This document shows positions 1-7,808 of a stretch of DNA of 64,000 bases, piece by piece. Source of the DNA: Alcanivoracaceae bacterium (GTDB lineage Bacteria > Pseudomonadota > Gammaproteobacteria > Pseudomonadales > Alcanivoracaceae); the NCBI GenBank assembly GCA_023146255.1, contig JAGLCJ010000007.1:1-64000 (forward strand). The letters are read 5' to 3'. The notes beneath the pieces are model-generated. The model ran no database searches and was not told where the DNA came from. It worked only from the letters and a program-made list of their open reading frames with translations. How positions within the stretch are numbered: the first letter of the stretch is position 1; each line of letters opens with the position of its first letter. A program made the translations under genes and the position numbers.

Positions 1-10
1 TTTTGCTATC

Positions 11-101
11 TGGCGGTGAGAGAGGGATTCGAACCCTCGATACGCTATTAACGTATACACACTTTCCAGGCGTGCGCCTTCAGCCACTCGGCCACCTCAC
101 C
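11..101 (-). tRNA. tRNA-Ser (anticodon GGA)
   Basis: Read on the minus strand this is a complete class II tRNA: a GGTGAGG acceptor strand pairs with TCTCACC, followed by discriminator G and an encoded CCA (revcomp of bases 11-13). The D-arm has the serine-type GGCCGAGTGGCTGAAGG, the anticodon loop reads CTGGAAA giving anticodon GGA, there is a long variable arm of the serine type, and the T-arm carries GGTTCGAATCC. It decodes UCC/UCU. It lies alone at the left edge, downstream of the terminator that closes the neighbouring minus-strand operon, so it probably has its own promoter. Confidence 0.97.
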
Positions 102-113
102 GGAACCTGGATC

Positions 114-139
114 AAAAAACGGCCCAGGGGCCGGTTTTT
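114..139 (-). terminator. Rho-independent terminator
   Basis: On the minus strand a GC stem (CGGCC / GGCCG, loop CCTG) is followed by six T residues; an A/T tract on the other side makes it look usable in both directions. It lies between the end of the thioesterase-like gene and tRNA-Ser, so it most likely ends the nitroreductase/thioesterase transcript. Confidence 0.7.
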
Positions 140-214
140 GAAGGCGCACAGGTTACCCGAGGCTCTGCAGGGTGGCAATCGGAAAAGCCCCGTGGCCGGT
201 GATTTCCTGACCAG

Positions 215-661
215 TCAAACAATGCGGGCGAGGTATTCGCCCTGATACTGGCTGGCCAACTCGCCGTTGTCGTTAAAGCCCTCGGCAAGAATTTGTAGCG
301 GCGCCCGCTCGCCCTGCGACAGATGATGACGAAAGCGGAGCAAACTATTCTCCGGACTGGACACCATAATGGTTAGCGTGCCGGTAACCGGGCGCCGGTA
401 GCGCAGGCTGTTCTGCATTGCCAGTACGTCGGCCTGCGCCACCAGCTGCTCTGCCTGCAAGGTAGTCAGGCACCAGCCGGCCAGCGCCATCAGGGCAGCC
501 TGACTACCGGCGAACATGGTGCCCTTGTCATTGATATTGGCCGCCAGCGGTGCACTCAAAGTAAGGCGGTCATCATTGAACGACAGCAGCCGGAACTGCA
601 GATGCTCGGTTAGCGGGATATGGCTACGGATGCGTGTTTCCAGAGCAGCAAGATCAGGCAT
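215..661 (-). CDS. YiiD-C-type (hotdog) thioesterase-like protein
   Basis: A 148-residue protein. The NDKGTMFAGSQAALMALAGW stretch resembles the conserved part of the YiiD C-terminal thioesterase family, a hotdog-fold group usually named putative thioesterase. The substrate is unknown. The start chosen is the ATG at 661, which overlaps the upstream nitroreductase stop by 8 bases; a longer frame exists but runs far into that gene. The overlap implies translational coupling and one transcript with the nitroreductase, ended by the hairpin just downstream. No signal peptide or membrane segment is visible. The family assignment is fairly good, the function is inferred from the family only. Confidence 0.75.
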   Translation of the reverse strand: MPDLAALETRIRSHIPLTEHLQFRLLSFNDDRLTLSAPLAANINDKGTMFAGSQAALMALAGWCLTTLQAEQLVAQADVLAMQNSLRYRRPVTGTLTIMVSSPENSLLRFRHHLSQGERAPLQILAEGFNDNGELASQYQGEYLARIV

Positions 662-1217
662 CCGGGAAAGCCCTGATCCAGTTGTCCGGGGATTCAATAG
701 TGACGGTCTTGCTGTTACCAGCGGGCGTACCGAGATAGATAAAGCCGACAATCTCGTCTTCCGGGCGGAAGCCAAGGCAGAGTTTCAGGTTCGGGCTCAA
801 TGCCGGTGCGCCGGTGCGCCACATGGCCCCCACGCCGATGGCATGGGCGGTCAGCAACAGGTTCTGCACCGCTGCCGCGCAGGCCATGATCTGGTCGATC
901 ACCGAGACCTTGTGCGGCGTGGAGATTTCCGCCACCACGATCAGCAGCGTTGGAGCCCGTAACGGAGCCTGACGCAGCTTTTCCAGCTGTGCCTCATTCA
1001 GGTCAGGCTGATCCTGCTGACAGCACTGCGCCAGCATCTCGCCGAGCCGGGCCCGCTGGTCGCCATCGACAACGATAAAGCGCCATGGCCGCAGCAGGCC
1101 ATGGTCAGGCGCCCTCACTGCTGCTGTCAGCAGCTGCTGCAGCTGCTCCGCCGTCGGCCCGGGGGCATCCAGTCGCGGGCAGGAAACCCGGCCAAGAATC
1201 GCAGTCTGAATATCCAT
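654..1217 (-). CDS. YdjA-type nitroreductase
   Basis: A 187-residue FMN-dependent nitroreductase-fold protein close to E. coli YdjA. Diagnostic stretches are RAPDHGLLRPWRF (FMN/substrate region), RAPTLLIVVAE in the middle, GVGAMWRTGA, and the C-terminal DEIVGFIYLGTP. Members use NAD(P)H and FMN to reduce nitro-compounds or quinones; the physiological substrate is not known. The start at 1217 (MDIQTAIL) was preferred over an upstream ATG because it aligns with the family start. It is divergent from cyaB and overlaps the downstream thioesterase-like gene by 8 bases. Confidence 0.88.
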   Translation of the reverse strand: MDIQTAILGRVSCPRLDAPGPTAEQLQQLLTAAVRAPDHGLLRPWRFIVVDGDQRARLGEMLAQCCQQDQPDLNEAQLEKLRQAPLRAPTLLIVVAEISTPHKVSVIDQIMACAAAVQNLLLTAHAIGVGAMWRTGAPALSPNLKLCLGFRPEDEIVGFIYLGTPAGNSKTVTIESPDNWIRAFPDA

Positions 1218-1316
1218 CATCGCTCCGGCAAAGGGAGCGGGCATTGTACCGGAGCTGGCAGGATGATGGGCAGAATACCCTCTACGCCTTCTTTCCTAGC
1301 AACAATGCGGTTAACC

Positions 1317-1344
1317 TTCACCTAACTGGCTCTGCCGGTATTAT
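1317..1344 (+). promoter_or_regulatory. Candidate sigma-70 promoter for cyaB
   Basis: TTCACC (1317-1322), a 16-base spacer and TATTAT (1339-1344) lie just upstream of cyaB in the divergent intergenic region. Transcription would start near 1351, leaving a leader of only about 10-25 bases. This is a match by eye; no experimental or statistical support. Confidence 0.35.
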
Positions 1345-1359
1345 CCCTGCCATACAAGA

Positions 1360-2922
1360 GTGACTCAGAGCACCATGAAGGCCAGTCCCGTCCCCGGCAA
1401 GCGTCGCCGCATTGATGAAGATCCGCAGGCCCATAGCCGGCGGATGGCGAACTATATCCGCATGCTGGAGTTCATCGTTGCGGTATTGCTGCTGTCGATC
1501 GGTATCCAGCAGCGGGTCTATCCGTTTGACTACCTGCTGATTCTGGCGCTGCTATTGGCCTACCCGCTAGTGGCCCAGATCATTGCTGCCTACATGGAAC
1601 GCAAGGGTCAGCGCCAGCAGGAAACCAGCCGGGTACTGGTACAACTTGATGCAATTCTGATAGGCATGGCGATCGCATCCCTGCACTTCTCACTGGTGCC
1701 CTCCATGGCACTGCTGATTATTGTCCACGCCAACGCTGTCACCAGCGGCGGCCTGTATATCTGGCTGATGAATATTTTTGGCACCGTGGTCGGCGCGGTG
1801 GCCGGCAGCCTGATTCTCGGATTCCATATCCTGCCGGTGGAACAGACCCCGGTCATGCTGACGCTGATGTCGATGGTCGGCATGGGCCTGTTTGTCGGTG
1901 CCTCCGCATTTCAGTCACATAGCCAGACTCGTATTCTGCTCAGCGCTCAGGCACATATGGCCCAGCAACAGAAGCAGGCCGTGGAGCTGTCGCGCAAGCT
2001 GGCAAAGTATCTTTCGCCACAAATCTGGGGATCACTGTTCTCGGGCAAGCGTGATGCCAAGGTCGAAACCCGGCGCAAAAAACTCACGGTGTTTTTCTCT
2101 GACATCAAGGGCTTCAGCAATATGTCGGAAGAGTTGCCGCTTGATGTGCTGACGAAAATGCTGAACACCTATCTCAGTGAAATGACCCGCATCGCCAGTC
2201 ACCATGGCGGCACGGTCGACAAATTTATCGGCGATGCCGTGATGGTGTTCTTTGGCGACCCGAGCAGCAAGGGCTCAAAAGAGGACGCCACCGCCTGCGT
2301 TGCCATGGCGATCGATATGCAGAAGCAGATGAAGTTGCTGCGCCAGCGCTGGAAACGCGAGGGCATTGAACACAAGCTGGAAATTCGCATTGGCATCAAT
2401 ACCGGTTACTGTACGGTCGGTAACTTTGGCACCGACACCCGTCTTGATTACACCATCCTCGGCACTGACGTGAACCTCGCCAGTCGGCTCGAGTCCGCCT
2501 GCCGCCCTGGCCACATCCTGATTTCCCAGGCCACCCAGGAGCTGGTCAAGGACCGGATCATGTGCCGGGCCATGGGCGACATTCAGGTCAAGGGCTTCAA
2601 CCGCCCTATTTCGGTATTTGAGGTCTCGGAAATGAAGGCACGCGCCGGCAGTGGCGCAGGCTTCCTGTCACTCGAGGCGCCCGGATTTTCCATTCATATG
2701 GATCTGCACAAGGTGCGCAATTTCGACAAGAAACGCATTCTGGTCAGCCTCGCCACCGGCGCCACCGGCCTGAAGAAAGGTGAGGACACCCGGATTGATC
2801 TCGATGCCCAAGGTTTCTCGCTGCACATCGACAGCACCAGCATTCGTGATCGAGACAAGAGCAAAATCATGGAAATACTGGGACGCACGGCGATGACGGT
2901 CAAGGACCGTCTGATCGTCTGA
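1360..2922 (+). CDS. cyaB: CyaB-like membrane adenylate cyclase
   Basis: A 520-residue class III nucleotidyl cyclase that makes cAMP from ATP at the inner membrane. Residues about 30-200 hold five or six hydrophobic helices of the MASE2 sensor type; the catalytic domain spans about 235-420 with metal-binding Asp248 (FFSDIKGF) and Asp292 (FIGDAVMVFFGD), and the GTDVNLASRLE stretch with the transition-state Asn and Arg. It resembles P. aeruginosa CyaB, which with Vfr controls virulence genes. After the catalytic domain lies a tail with two copies of GFS[IL]H[MI]D-x3-[VI]R (from residues 442 and 485), probably making it longer than the Pseudomonas protein. The start may be GTG at 1360 or ATG at 1375; neither has a strong ribosome-binding site. 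It overlaps the next gene by one base. Confidence 0.9.
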   Translation: MTQSTMKASPVPGKRRRIDEDPQAHSRRMANYIRMLEFIVAVLLLSIGIQQRVYPFDYLLILALLLAYPLVAQIIAAYMERKGQRQQETSRVLVQLDAILIGMAIASLHFSLVPSMALLIIVHANAVTSGGLYIWLMNIFGTVVGAVAGSLILGFHILPVEQTPVMLTLMSMVGMGLFVGASAFQSHSQTRILLSAQAHMAQQQKQAVELSRKLAKYLSPQIWGSLFSGKRDAKVETRRKKLTVFFSDIKGFSNMSEELPLDVLTKMLNTYLSEMTRIASHHGGTVDKFIGDAVMVFFGDPSSKGSKEDATACVAMAIDMQKQMKLLRQRWKREGIEHKLEIRIGINTGYCTVGNFGTDTRLDYTILGTDVNLASRLESACRPGHILISQATQELVKDRIMCRAMGDIQVKGFNRPISVFEVSEMKARAGSGAGFLSLEAPGFSIHMDLHKVRNFDKKRILVSLATGATGLKKGEDTRIDLDAQGFSLHIDSTSIRDRDKSKIMEILGRTAMTVKDRLIV

Positions 2923-4382
2923 TGAGTGCAACGGCCGGCTGGTTATCGCGGCTTGAACGGCTTGGTAACCGCCTCCCCCATCCGACCCTGCTGTTTGTCT
3001 GGCTGTGCCTGCTGCTGCTGCCAGTCAGTGCACTGGTCAGCGTTAGCATTCCCGATACCGCGCATCCACTGACTGGTGATCCCCTGCCACTGCGCTCGCT
3101 GCTGTCTGCAGAAGGTGTGCGCTGGATGCTGACCTCCATGGTCAGTAACTTCACCGGTTTTGCTCCGCTTGGCATCGTGCTGGTGGCAATGCTCGGCATT
3201 GGTGTTGCCGAACATTCCGGTCTGCTTGGCAGCGTCCTGAGCGCGATTGTCCAGCGCGCATCGCAACGCTTGCTGGTGCCGCTGGTGGCATTTGCCGGCG
3301 TGCTTTCCAGCATTGCTGCCGATGCCGGATATGTGGTGCTGATTCCACTTGCAGCACTGCTGTTCCAGCGTGCCGGCCGCTCGCCACTGACTGGCATTGC
3401 GGTGGCTTTTGCTGGCGTCTCTGGTGGCTTCAGTGCCAACCTGCTGCTCGGCCCGATAGATGCCCTGCTTGCCGGCATCAGCACGGAAGCCGCCCGCACG
3501 CTACAACCGGACAGCAGCGTCGGCGCCGCAGCAAACTACTGGTTCATGCTTGTTTCAACAGTACTGGTCACCGTCGTGATCACGCTGATGACACGCTCGG
3601 AACAATCCGGCGAACCAGCTGCACCTCTTGATCAGCAAACAACCTCGAATCGCACCATGCTGATGACACTGCTCGGTCTGGGCGGCTATCTGCTCGCCAT
3701 TGCTGCACTGACGCTGCCCAACGGTGCGCCGCTGCGTCATCCCGACACCGGCGACCTGCTAAGCTCGCCATTCATGCAGGGTATCGTCATCGTCATCGCG
3801 CTGGGCTTCGCAGTGTGCGGGCTGATCTTCGGCTACAGCAGCGGCACGTTTCGCAACGGCAGTGATGTTATCCGCTCGCTTGAGAAAACCGTGGCACAAC
3901 TGGCCGGCTATCTGGTGCTGATGTTTTTTGCGGCACAGTTTGTCGCCTGGTTCAACTGGTCCGGCATGGCACTGGTGATGGCGGTGAATGGTGCTGAGGC
4001 GCTAACTGCCATTAACCTGCCCACACCGCTGCTGATGATCGCACTGATCCTGCTGGTGGCAGTGCTGAATCTGCTGATTGGCAGCGCCTCGGCGAAATGG
4101 GCTCTGCTGGCCCCATTACTGATTCCGATGTTGATGCTGGCAGGGATACAACCGGAGGCAACTCAGGCGGCATTCCGGGTCGGCGACTCCAGCACCAACC
4201 TGATCACCCCACTGATGCCCTACTTCGCCCTGGTGCTTGGCTTTGTCCGCCAACACAAACCGGATGCAGGCATCGGCACCCTGATGGCGATGATGCTGCC
4301 TTACAGCATTGCCCTGCTGCTGGCATGGAGCCTGTTGCTGGCGATCTGGCTGGGCTTCGGTTGGCCGCTCGGACCAGCCTGA
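2922..4382 (+). CDS. AbgT-family transporter
   Basis: A 486-residue, highly hydrophobic protein of the AbgT family, which includes E. coli AbgT (p-aminobenzoyl-glutamate uptake) and MtrF/YdaH (linked to antimicrobial and antimetabolite efflux). Family signatures seen are AADAGYVV, GGFSANLLLG, GSASAKWALLAPLLIPM and RVGDSSTNLITPLMPYF. It is slightly shorter than the usual ~510 residues. The ATG overlaps the cyaB stop by one base, so the two are translationally coupled. Nothing near it handles p-aminobenzoyl-glutamate, so the substrate is open; uptake of a folate breakdown product or export of a sulfonamide-like compound are both possible from the family. Confidence 0.88.
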   Translation: MSATAGWLSRLERLGNRLPHPTLLFVWLCLLLLPVSALVSVSIPDTAHPLTGDPLPLRSLLSAEGVRWMLTSMVSNFTGFAPLGIVLVAMLGIGVAEHSGLLGSVLSAIVQRASQRLLVPLVAFAGVLSSIAADAGYVVLIPLAALLFQRAGRSPLTGIAVAFAGVSGGFSANLLLGPIDALLAGISTEAARTLQPDSSVGAAANYWFMLVSTVLVTVVITLMTRSEQSGEPAAPLDQQTTSNRTMLMTLLGLGGYLLAIAALTLPNGAPLRHPDTGDLLSSPFMQGIVIVIALGFAVCGLIFGYSSGTFRNGSDVIRSLEKTVAQLAGYLVLMFFAAQFVAWFNWSGMALVMAVNGAEALTAINLPTPLLMIALILLVAVLNLLIGSASAKWALLAPLLIPMLMLAGIQPEATQAAFRVGDSSTNLITPLMPYFALVLGFVRQHKPDAGIGTLMAMMLPYSIALLLAWSLLLAIWLGFGWPLGPA

Positions 4383-4398
4383 GAAAATCAGCCCGGTA

Positions 4399-5223
4399 TT
4401 ACTGCCTGACCACACGCCGATTCAGCGCGCGATCCTCGAAGTTTGATCGGAACGGATTGATATCCAGTCCACCCCGCCGGGTAAAGCGGCCATACACACT
4501 CAATTGCCGCGGCTTGCACTGCTGCAGAATATCGGTAAATACCCGCTCGATAATCTGTTCGTGAAATCCCTGATGGTTACGCAGCGCGATCACATAACGC
4601 AGCAAGGTGACCTGGCTGATCGGCGCGCCGGTATAGCGCACCACCAGAGTTGCCCAGTCCGGCTGCCCGGTGACCGGACACAGGCTGCGCAACAAATGGC
4701 TGTAAAGGGTCTCGGTGCGCTCTGGCCCCTGATCGGTCAGCAAGCGGACATCGTCAGCCGCACCATCAATCTCGATTTCCAGCCGATCAACACAGTCGCC
4801 ACTGATTTCAAGCCAGGGATCCGCAGCAGCATTATCAAGTGTACGCAGCCGGACATCCACCGGACCTCCGGCGCAGTCGGATAGATCTTTCTCCATTAAC
4901 GATCGCACCGCCGCAACAGAATCGAAACGACTGTTGGCAAATGAATTCAGATAGAGCTTGAGTGACTTGGACTCAACCAGATTGCGGCTGTTACAGGGAA
5001 CTGAGAACTCGCCCATCATCACCAGAGGCTTGCCACGAACATCAAGCCATGACACCTCATAGGCATTCCAGTAATCCATGCCATGAAAGGGTAGTGCCTC
5101 CGGGTCGAGATCAAGCACCTCACGGGCATCCCAACGTGGTACCGGACACAGCAGCGCCGGAGTGTACTGGTCGATGTACTCTGTACGTCGACCAAGCGGG
5201 GTGTCATCAAACGGGTTGGCCAT
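4399..5223 (-). CDS. queF: NADPH-dependent 7-cyano-7-deazaguanine reductase
   Basis: A 274-residue bimodular (E. coli type) QueF, which reduces preQ0 to preQ1 with two NADPH in queuosine tRNA-modification synthesis. The N-terminal half has the VESKSLKLYLNSF substrate motif (from residue 83); the C-terminal half has the catalytic Cys182 and Asp189 in LCPVTGQPDWA and the NHQGFHE histidine. Length fits the ~280-residue long form. It lies 71 bases after yadH on the same strand and ends convergently with the AbgT gene only 16 bases away. Confidence 0.96.
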   Translation of the reverse strand: MANPFDDTPLGRRTEYIDQYTPALLCPVPRWDAREVLDLDPEALPFHGMDYWNAYEVSWLDVRGKPLVMMGEFSVPCNSRNLVESKSLKLYLNSFANSRFDSVAAVRSLMEKDLSDCAGGPVDVRLRTLDNAAADPWLEISGDCVDRLEIEIDGAADDVRLLTDQGPERTETLYSHLLRSLCPVTGQPDWATLVVRYTGAPISQVTLLRYVIALRNHQGFHEQIIERVFTDILQQCKPRQLSVYGRFTRRGGLDINPFRSNFEDRALNRRVVRQ

Positions 5224-5294
5224 GGAAGGCTCTCCGGTAAAGGTCAGCCCATTCTAGGGGCCAGAGGCAATTGCGAAACATGATCCAGTCCTCA

Positions 5295-6068
5295 CTATTG
5301 CCGGATACCGACACCGCGATTCAGCATCCATAGCGCCACCGCGAACAGGCCGCCCGTAAACAGGATGATGGCGGCCAGAGAGCCCAACACATCCACGTCG
5401 CTGACGCCAAGCAGGCCATAACGGAAGGTATTGACCATATACACCACCGGATTGAACAACGATACCGTGCGCCAGAACTCCGGCAGCAGATCAATCGAGT
5501 AGAACACTCCACCCAGATAAGTCAGCGGCGTCAAAACAAAGGTAGGAATGATTGCCACATCATCGAACTTGTTGGCAAACATGGCATTGATAAAGCCGCC
5601 TATGGAGAACAGCACGGCTGTCAGCACCACTACCAGGATGGTGACCAATACGTGCTGAACCTGCAGCTCGGTAAAAAACAGCGACAGCAAGGTAACAATC
5701 AGACCAACACAGATGCCGCGGGCCACACCGCCAGCCACATAGCCAAGCAGGATCGTGGTGCTCGACATCGGCGACACCAGCATTTCCTCAATCGAGCGCT
5801 GGAACTTGGTCGAATAGAACGAGCTGACCACATTACCGTAACTGTTCTGGATCACGCTCATCATCACCAGCCCGGGGACAATAAACTGCATGTAATCAAA
5901 GCCGCCCATATCACCGATCCGGCTACCGATCAGGTTGCCGAAAATGACGAAATAAAGCGTCATGGTGATCGCTGGCGGCAACAGGGTCTGCGGCCATATC
6001 CGGACAAATCGACGAATTTCCTTGACCACGATGGTCTGGAAGGCAACCCACTGGTAATGCATGCTCAT
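5295..6068 (-). CDS. yadH: ABC-2 type transporter permease YadH
   Basis: A 257-residue inner-membrane permease of the ABC-2 exporter family with about six hydrophobic helices. The TPLTYLGGVFYSIDLLPEFW stretch is the typical ABC-2 C-terminal signature. It pairs with the ATPase encoded immediately upstream, whose stop overlaps its start by 4 bases. E. coli YadGH is an exporter of unknown substrate; no neighbour here identifies the cargo. Confidence 0.92.
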   Translation of the reverse strand: MSMHYQWVAFQTIVVKEIRRFVRIWPQTLLPPAITMTLYFVIFGNLIGSRIGDMGGFDYMQFIVPGLVMMSVIQNSYGNVVSSFYSTKFQRSIEEMLVSPMSSTTILLGYVAGGVARGICVGLIVTLLSLFFTELQVQHVLVTILVVVLTAVLFSIGGFINAMFANKFDDVAIIPTFVLTPLTYLGGVFYSIDLLPEFWRTVSLFNPVVYMVNTFRYGLLGVSDVDVLGSLAAIILFTGGLFAVALWMLNRGVGIRQ

Positions 6069-6997
6069 GCCGCGCCCCCGGTATCCAGATTGCGCTCCAC
6101 CAGTCGCAAGAACAGCTCCTCGAGCCGGTTACTCTTGTTGCGCATACTCAGCACCGAAATACCTTGCGAGGCCAGCGCAGCAAACAAATCATTCAATGCC
6201 CGGGTTTTCGGCACTTCCACCTCCAGAGTACGTTGATCCCGCAATCTCAGCACCAGACCTTCAATCTGCGGCGCCACATCCAGTGGAGCCGCCAGATCCA
6301 GCACAAAGGTTTCAATGTGCAGCTTCTCAAGCAATGACTTCATATCGGTGTTTTCAACAATGCGACCACGATCAATAATCGCGATGCGGCGGCACAACGA
6401 TTCCGCCTCCTCCAGATAATGGGTGGTTAAAATAATGGTCTTGCCCTGCTGATTCAGTTCGGTCAGGAAATCCCACATGGAACGCCGTAGCTCGATATCG
6501 ACACCTGCGGTGGGCTCATCGAGAATCAGCAAATCCGGATCATGCACCAGCGCTCTGGCAATCATCAGGCGGCGCTTCATGCCCCCGGACAACATCCGCG
6601 ACTGGCTCTCCCGCTTCTCCCATAGTCCCAGTTTGCGCAGGTAAAACTCGGCCCGCTGGCGAGCCTTTATCGCCGGGATACCGTAGAAGCCCGCCTGGGT
6701 GACCAGAATATCGAACACTTTCTCAAATTGGTTGAAGTTGAACTCCTGCGGCACCACTCCAACCCGGCGCTTGGCAGCAACCCGGTCACGGTCAAGATCG
6801 TGGCCAAAAATCTCAACACTGCCAGCGGTTTTGTTGACCAGCGAGCTGATGATGCCGATGCTGGTCGACTTGCCGGCTCCATTCGGCCCGAGCAGGGCAA
6901 AAAATTCACCGGCCTGTACATCAAGACTGATGCCCTTCAGGGCTTCAACACCGTTTCCGTAGATTTTGCGCACATCGCGCAGCACCAGAGCAGACAA
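6065..6997 (-). CDS. yadG: ABC transporter ATPase YadG
   Basis: A 310-residue ATP-binding subunit. It has Walker A LLGPNGAGKST, the signature LSGGMKRR, Walker B LLILDEPTAGVD and the switch histidine in ILTTHYLEEAE. The C-terminal ~80 residues are the extra domain usual for ABC-2 exporter ATPases. Its last codons overlap yadH, so they form one two-gene exporter. Confidence 0.93.
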   Translation of the reverse strand: MSALVLRDVRKIYGNGVEALKGISLDVQAGEFFALLGPNGAGKSTSIGIISSLVNKTAGSVEIFGHDLDRDRVAAKRRVGVVPQEFNFNQFEKVFDILVTQAGFYGIPAIKARQRAEFYLRKLGLWEKRESQSRMLSGGMKRRLMIARALVHDPDLLILDEPTAGVDIELRRSMWDFLTELNQQGKTIILTTHYLEEAESLCRRIAIIDRGRIVENTDMKSLLEKLHIETFVLDLAAPLDVAPQIEGLVLRLRDQRTLEVEVPKTRALNDLFAALASQGISVLSMRNKSNRLEELFLRLVERNLDTGGAA

Positions 6998-7044
6998 GGA
7001 AGGTCACCCTCAAGCAGGACAGGAAGGACACTATAGCAGAGCGC

Positions 7045-7734
7045 TCAGCGCGGTGTTGGTAGCAGCTCGGCCAACGACCGGCGGTGCCACTGTCCGCGCC
7101 ATATCCAGTGCAATTCACGCTCATCAAACCAGAGCCAGACACCTTCCATCATCCATGGCCAGTCCTGCTCACTGACCTGCCTCAGGCCGAGCAGGCTGGC
7201 AACAAAGGCGATGATGATGGTGTCATGGGTCACATGCACCGCCAGTGCGCCAGACTCGGGCTGGCGGGCCTGCAAAAAAGCCAGCAGCTTCTGTCTGCCG
7301 GCCTCGGGGCTAAGCAAGCCCTCCAGTCCATCACTGATGTGATGATTGATAAAACGTAGCGCACCAAGTTTCATGAAATGCGGCCCGACCGCGGCAACAT
7401 CCTCGACATAACAACCCGGCTCCACCAGCACCATACTGCGCTCGATCTCCACCGGCGCCGCCAGCAACCCCGCCTCCAACGCCCCCTCCATCATCGCCTG
7501 GGCAGTGTCGACACAGCGACCGACAGGGCTACTGCTGAACCGGGACAGCGGACGGCCCAATGCCGCTCCCCAGCTTCTGGCCATGACAACTCCCTCCGCA
7601 GTCAGAGGCAGGCGGTAGTCGGCAAACCCGTCCTTGGCCAGCTCGCGCACCGAGTGCCGGGTAAACAGATGCACAGGCTGCGTCTTCGGCAACAGGGAAA
7701 GGGCTTGTTTCAGAGTAGGGTGTAATCGAGCCAT
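7045..7734 (-). CDS. Histidine phosphatase family protein
   Basis: A 229-residue branch-1/2 histidine phosphatase-like protein. The catalytic motif is LFTRHSVRE, where the usual RHG reads RHS; a second Arg lies in SSPVGRCVDTAQAM, and the later catalytic His in VHVTHDTIIIAFVASLLG. These keep the core Arg-His...His set, so it is probably active. The substrate cannot be inferred: members include sugar-phosphate and nucleotide phosphatases. It stands between yadG and tgpA on the same strand, with gaps of 47 and 74 bases. Confidence 0.8.
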   Translation of the reverse strand: MARLHPTLKQALSLLPKTQPVHLFTRHSVRELAKDGFADYRLPLTAEGVVMARSWGAALGRPLSRFSSSPVGRCVDTAQAMMEGALEAGLLAAPVEIERSMVLVEPGCYVEDVAAVGPHFMKLGALRFINHHISDGLEGLLSPEAGRQKLLAFLQARQPESGALAVHVTHDTIIIAFVASLLGLRQVSEQDWPWMMEGVWLWFDERELHWIWRGQWHRRSLAELLPTPR

Positions 7735-7808
7735 CGGCAGTATCTGTTCTCTTCAGTTAGCCCGCAGGCACGACAAAGGTTATACGCACGGCAACGCCGA
7801 TTAAAAGG

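Noticed and set aside
11..101. tRNA-Ser as an integration site with a prophage or island
   Set aside because: No integrase or repeated tRNA 3' end is seen in the window, and the adjacent genes look like ordinary chromosomal genes.
3..245. An 80-residue frame across the tRNA
   Set aside because: It overlaps tRNA-Ser and a terminator and has no ribosome-binding site or similarity.
7045..7734. Histidine phosphatase gene as an inactive paralogue because RHG reads RHS
   Set aside because: The catalytic Arg and His and the second His are kept; the Gly is the least critical of the motif.
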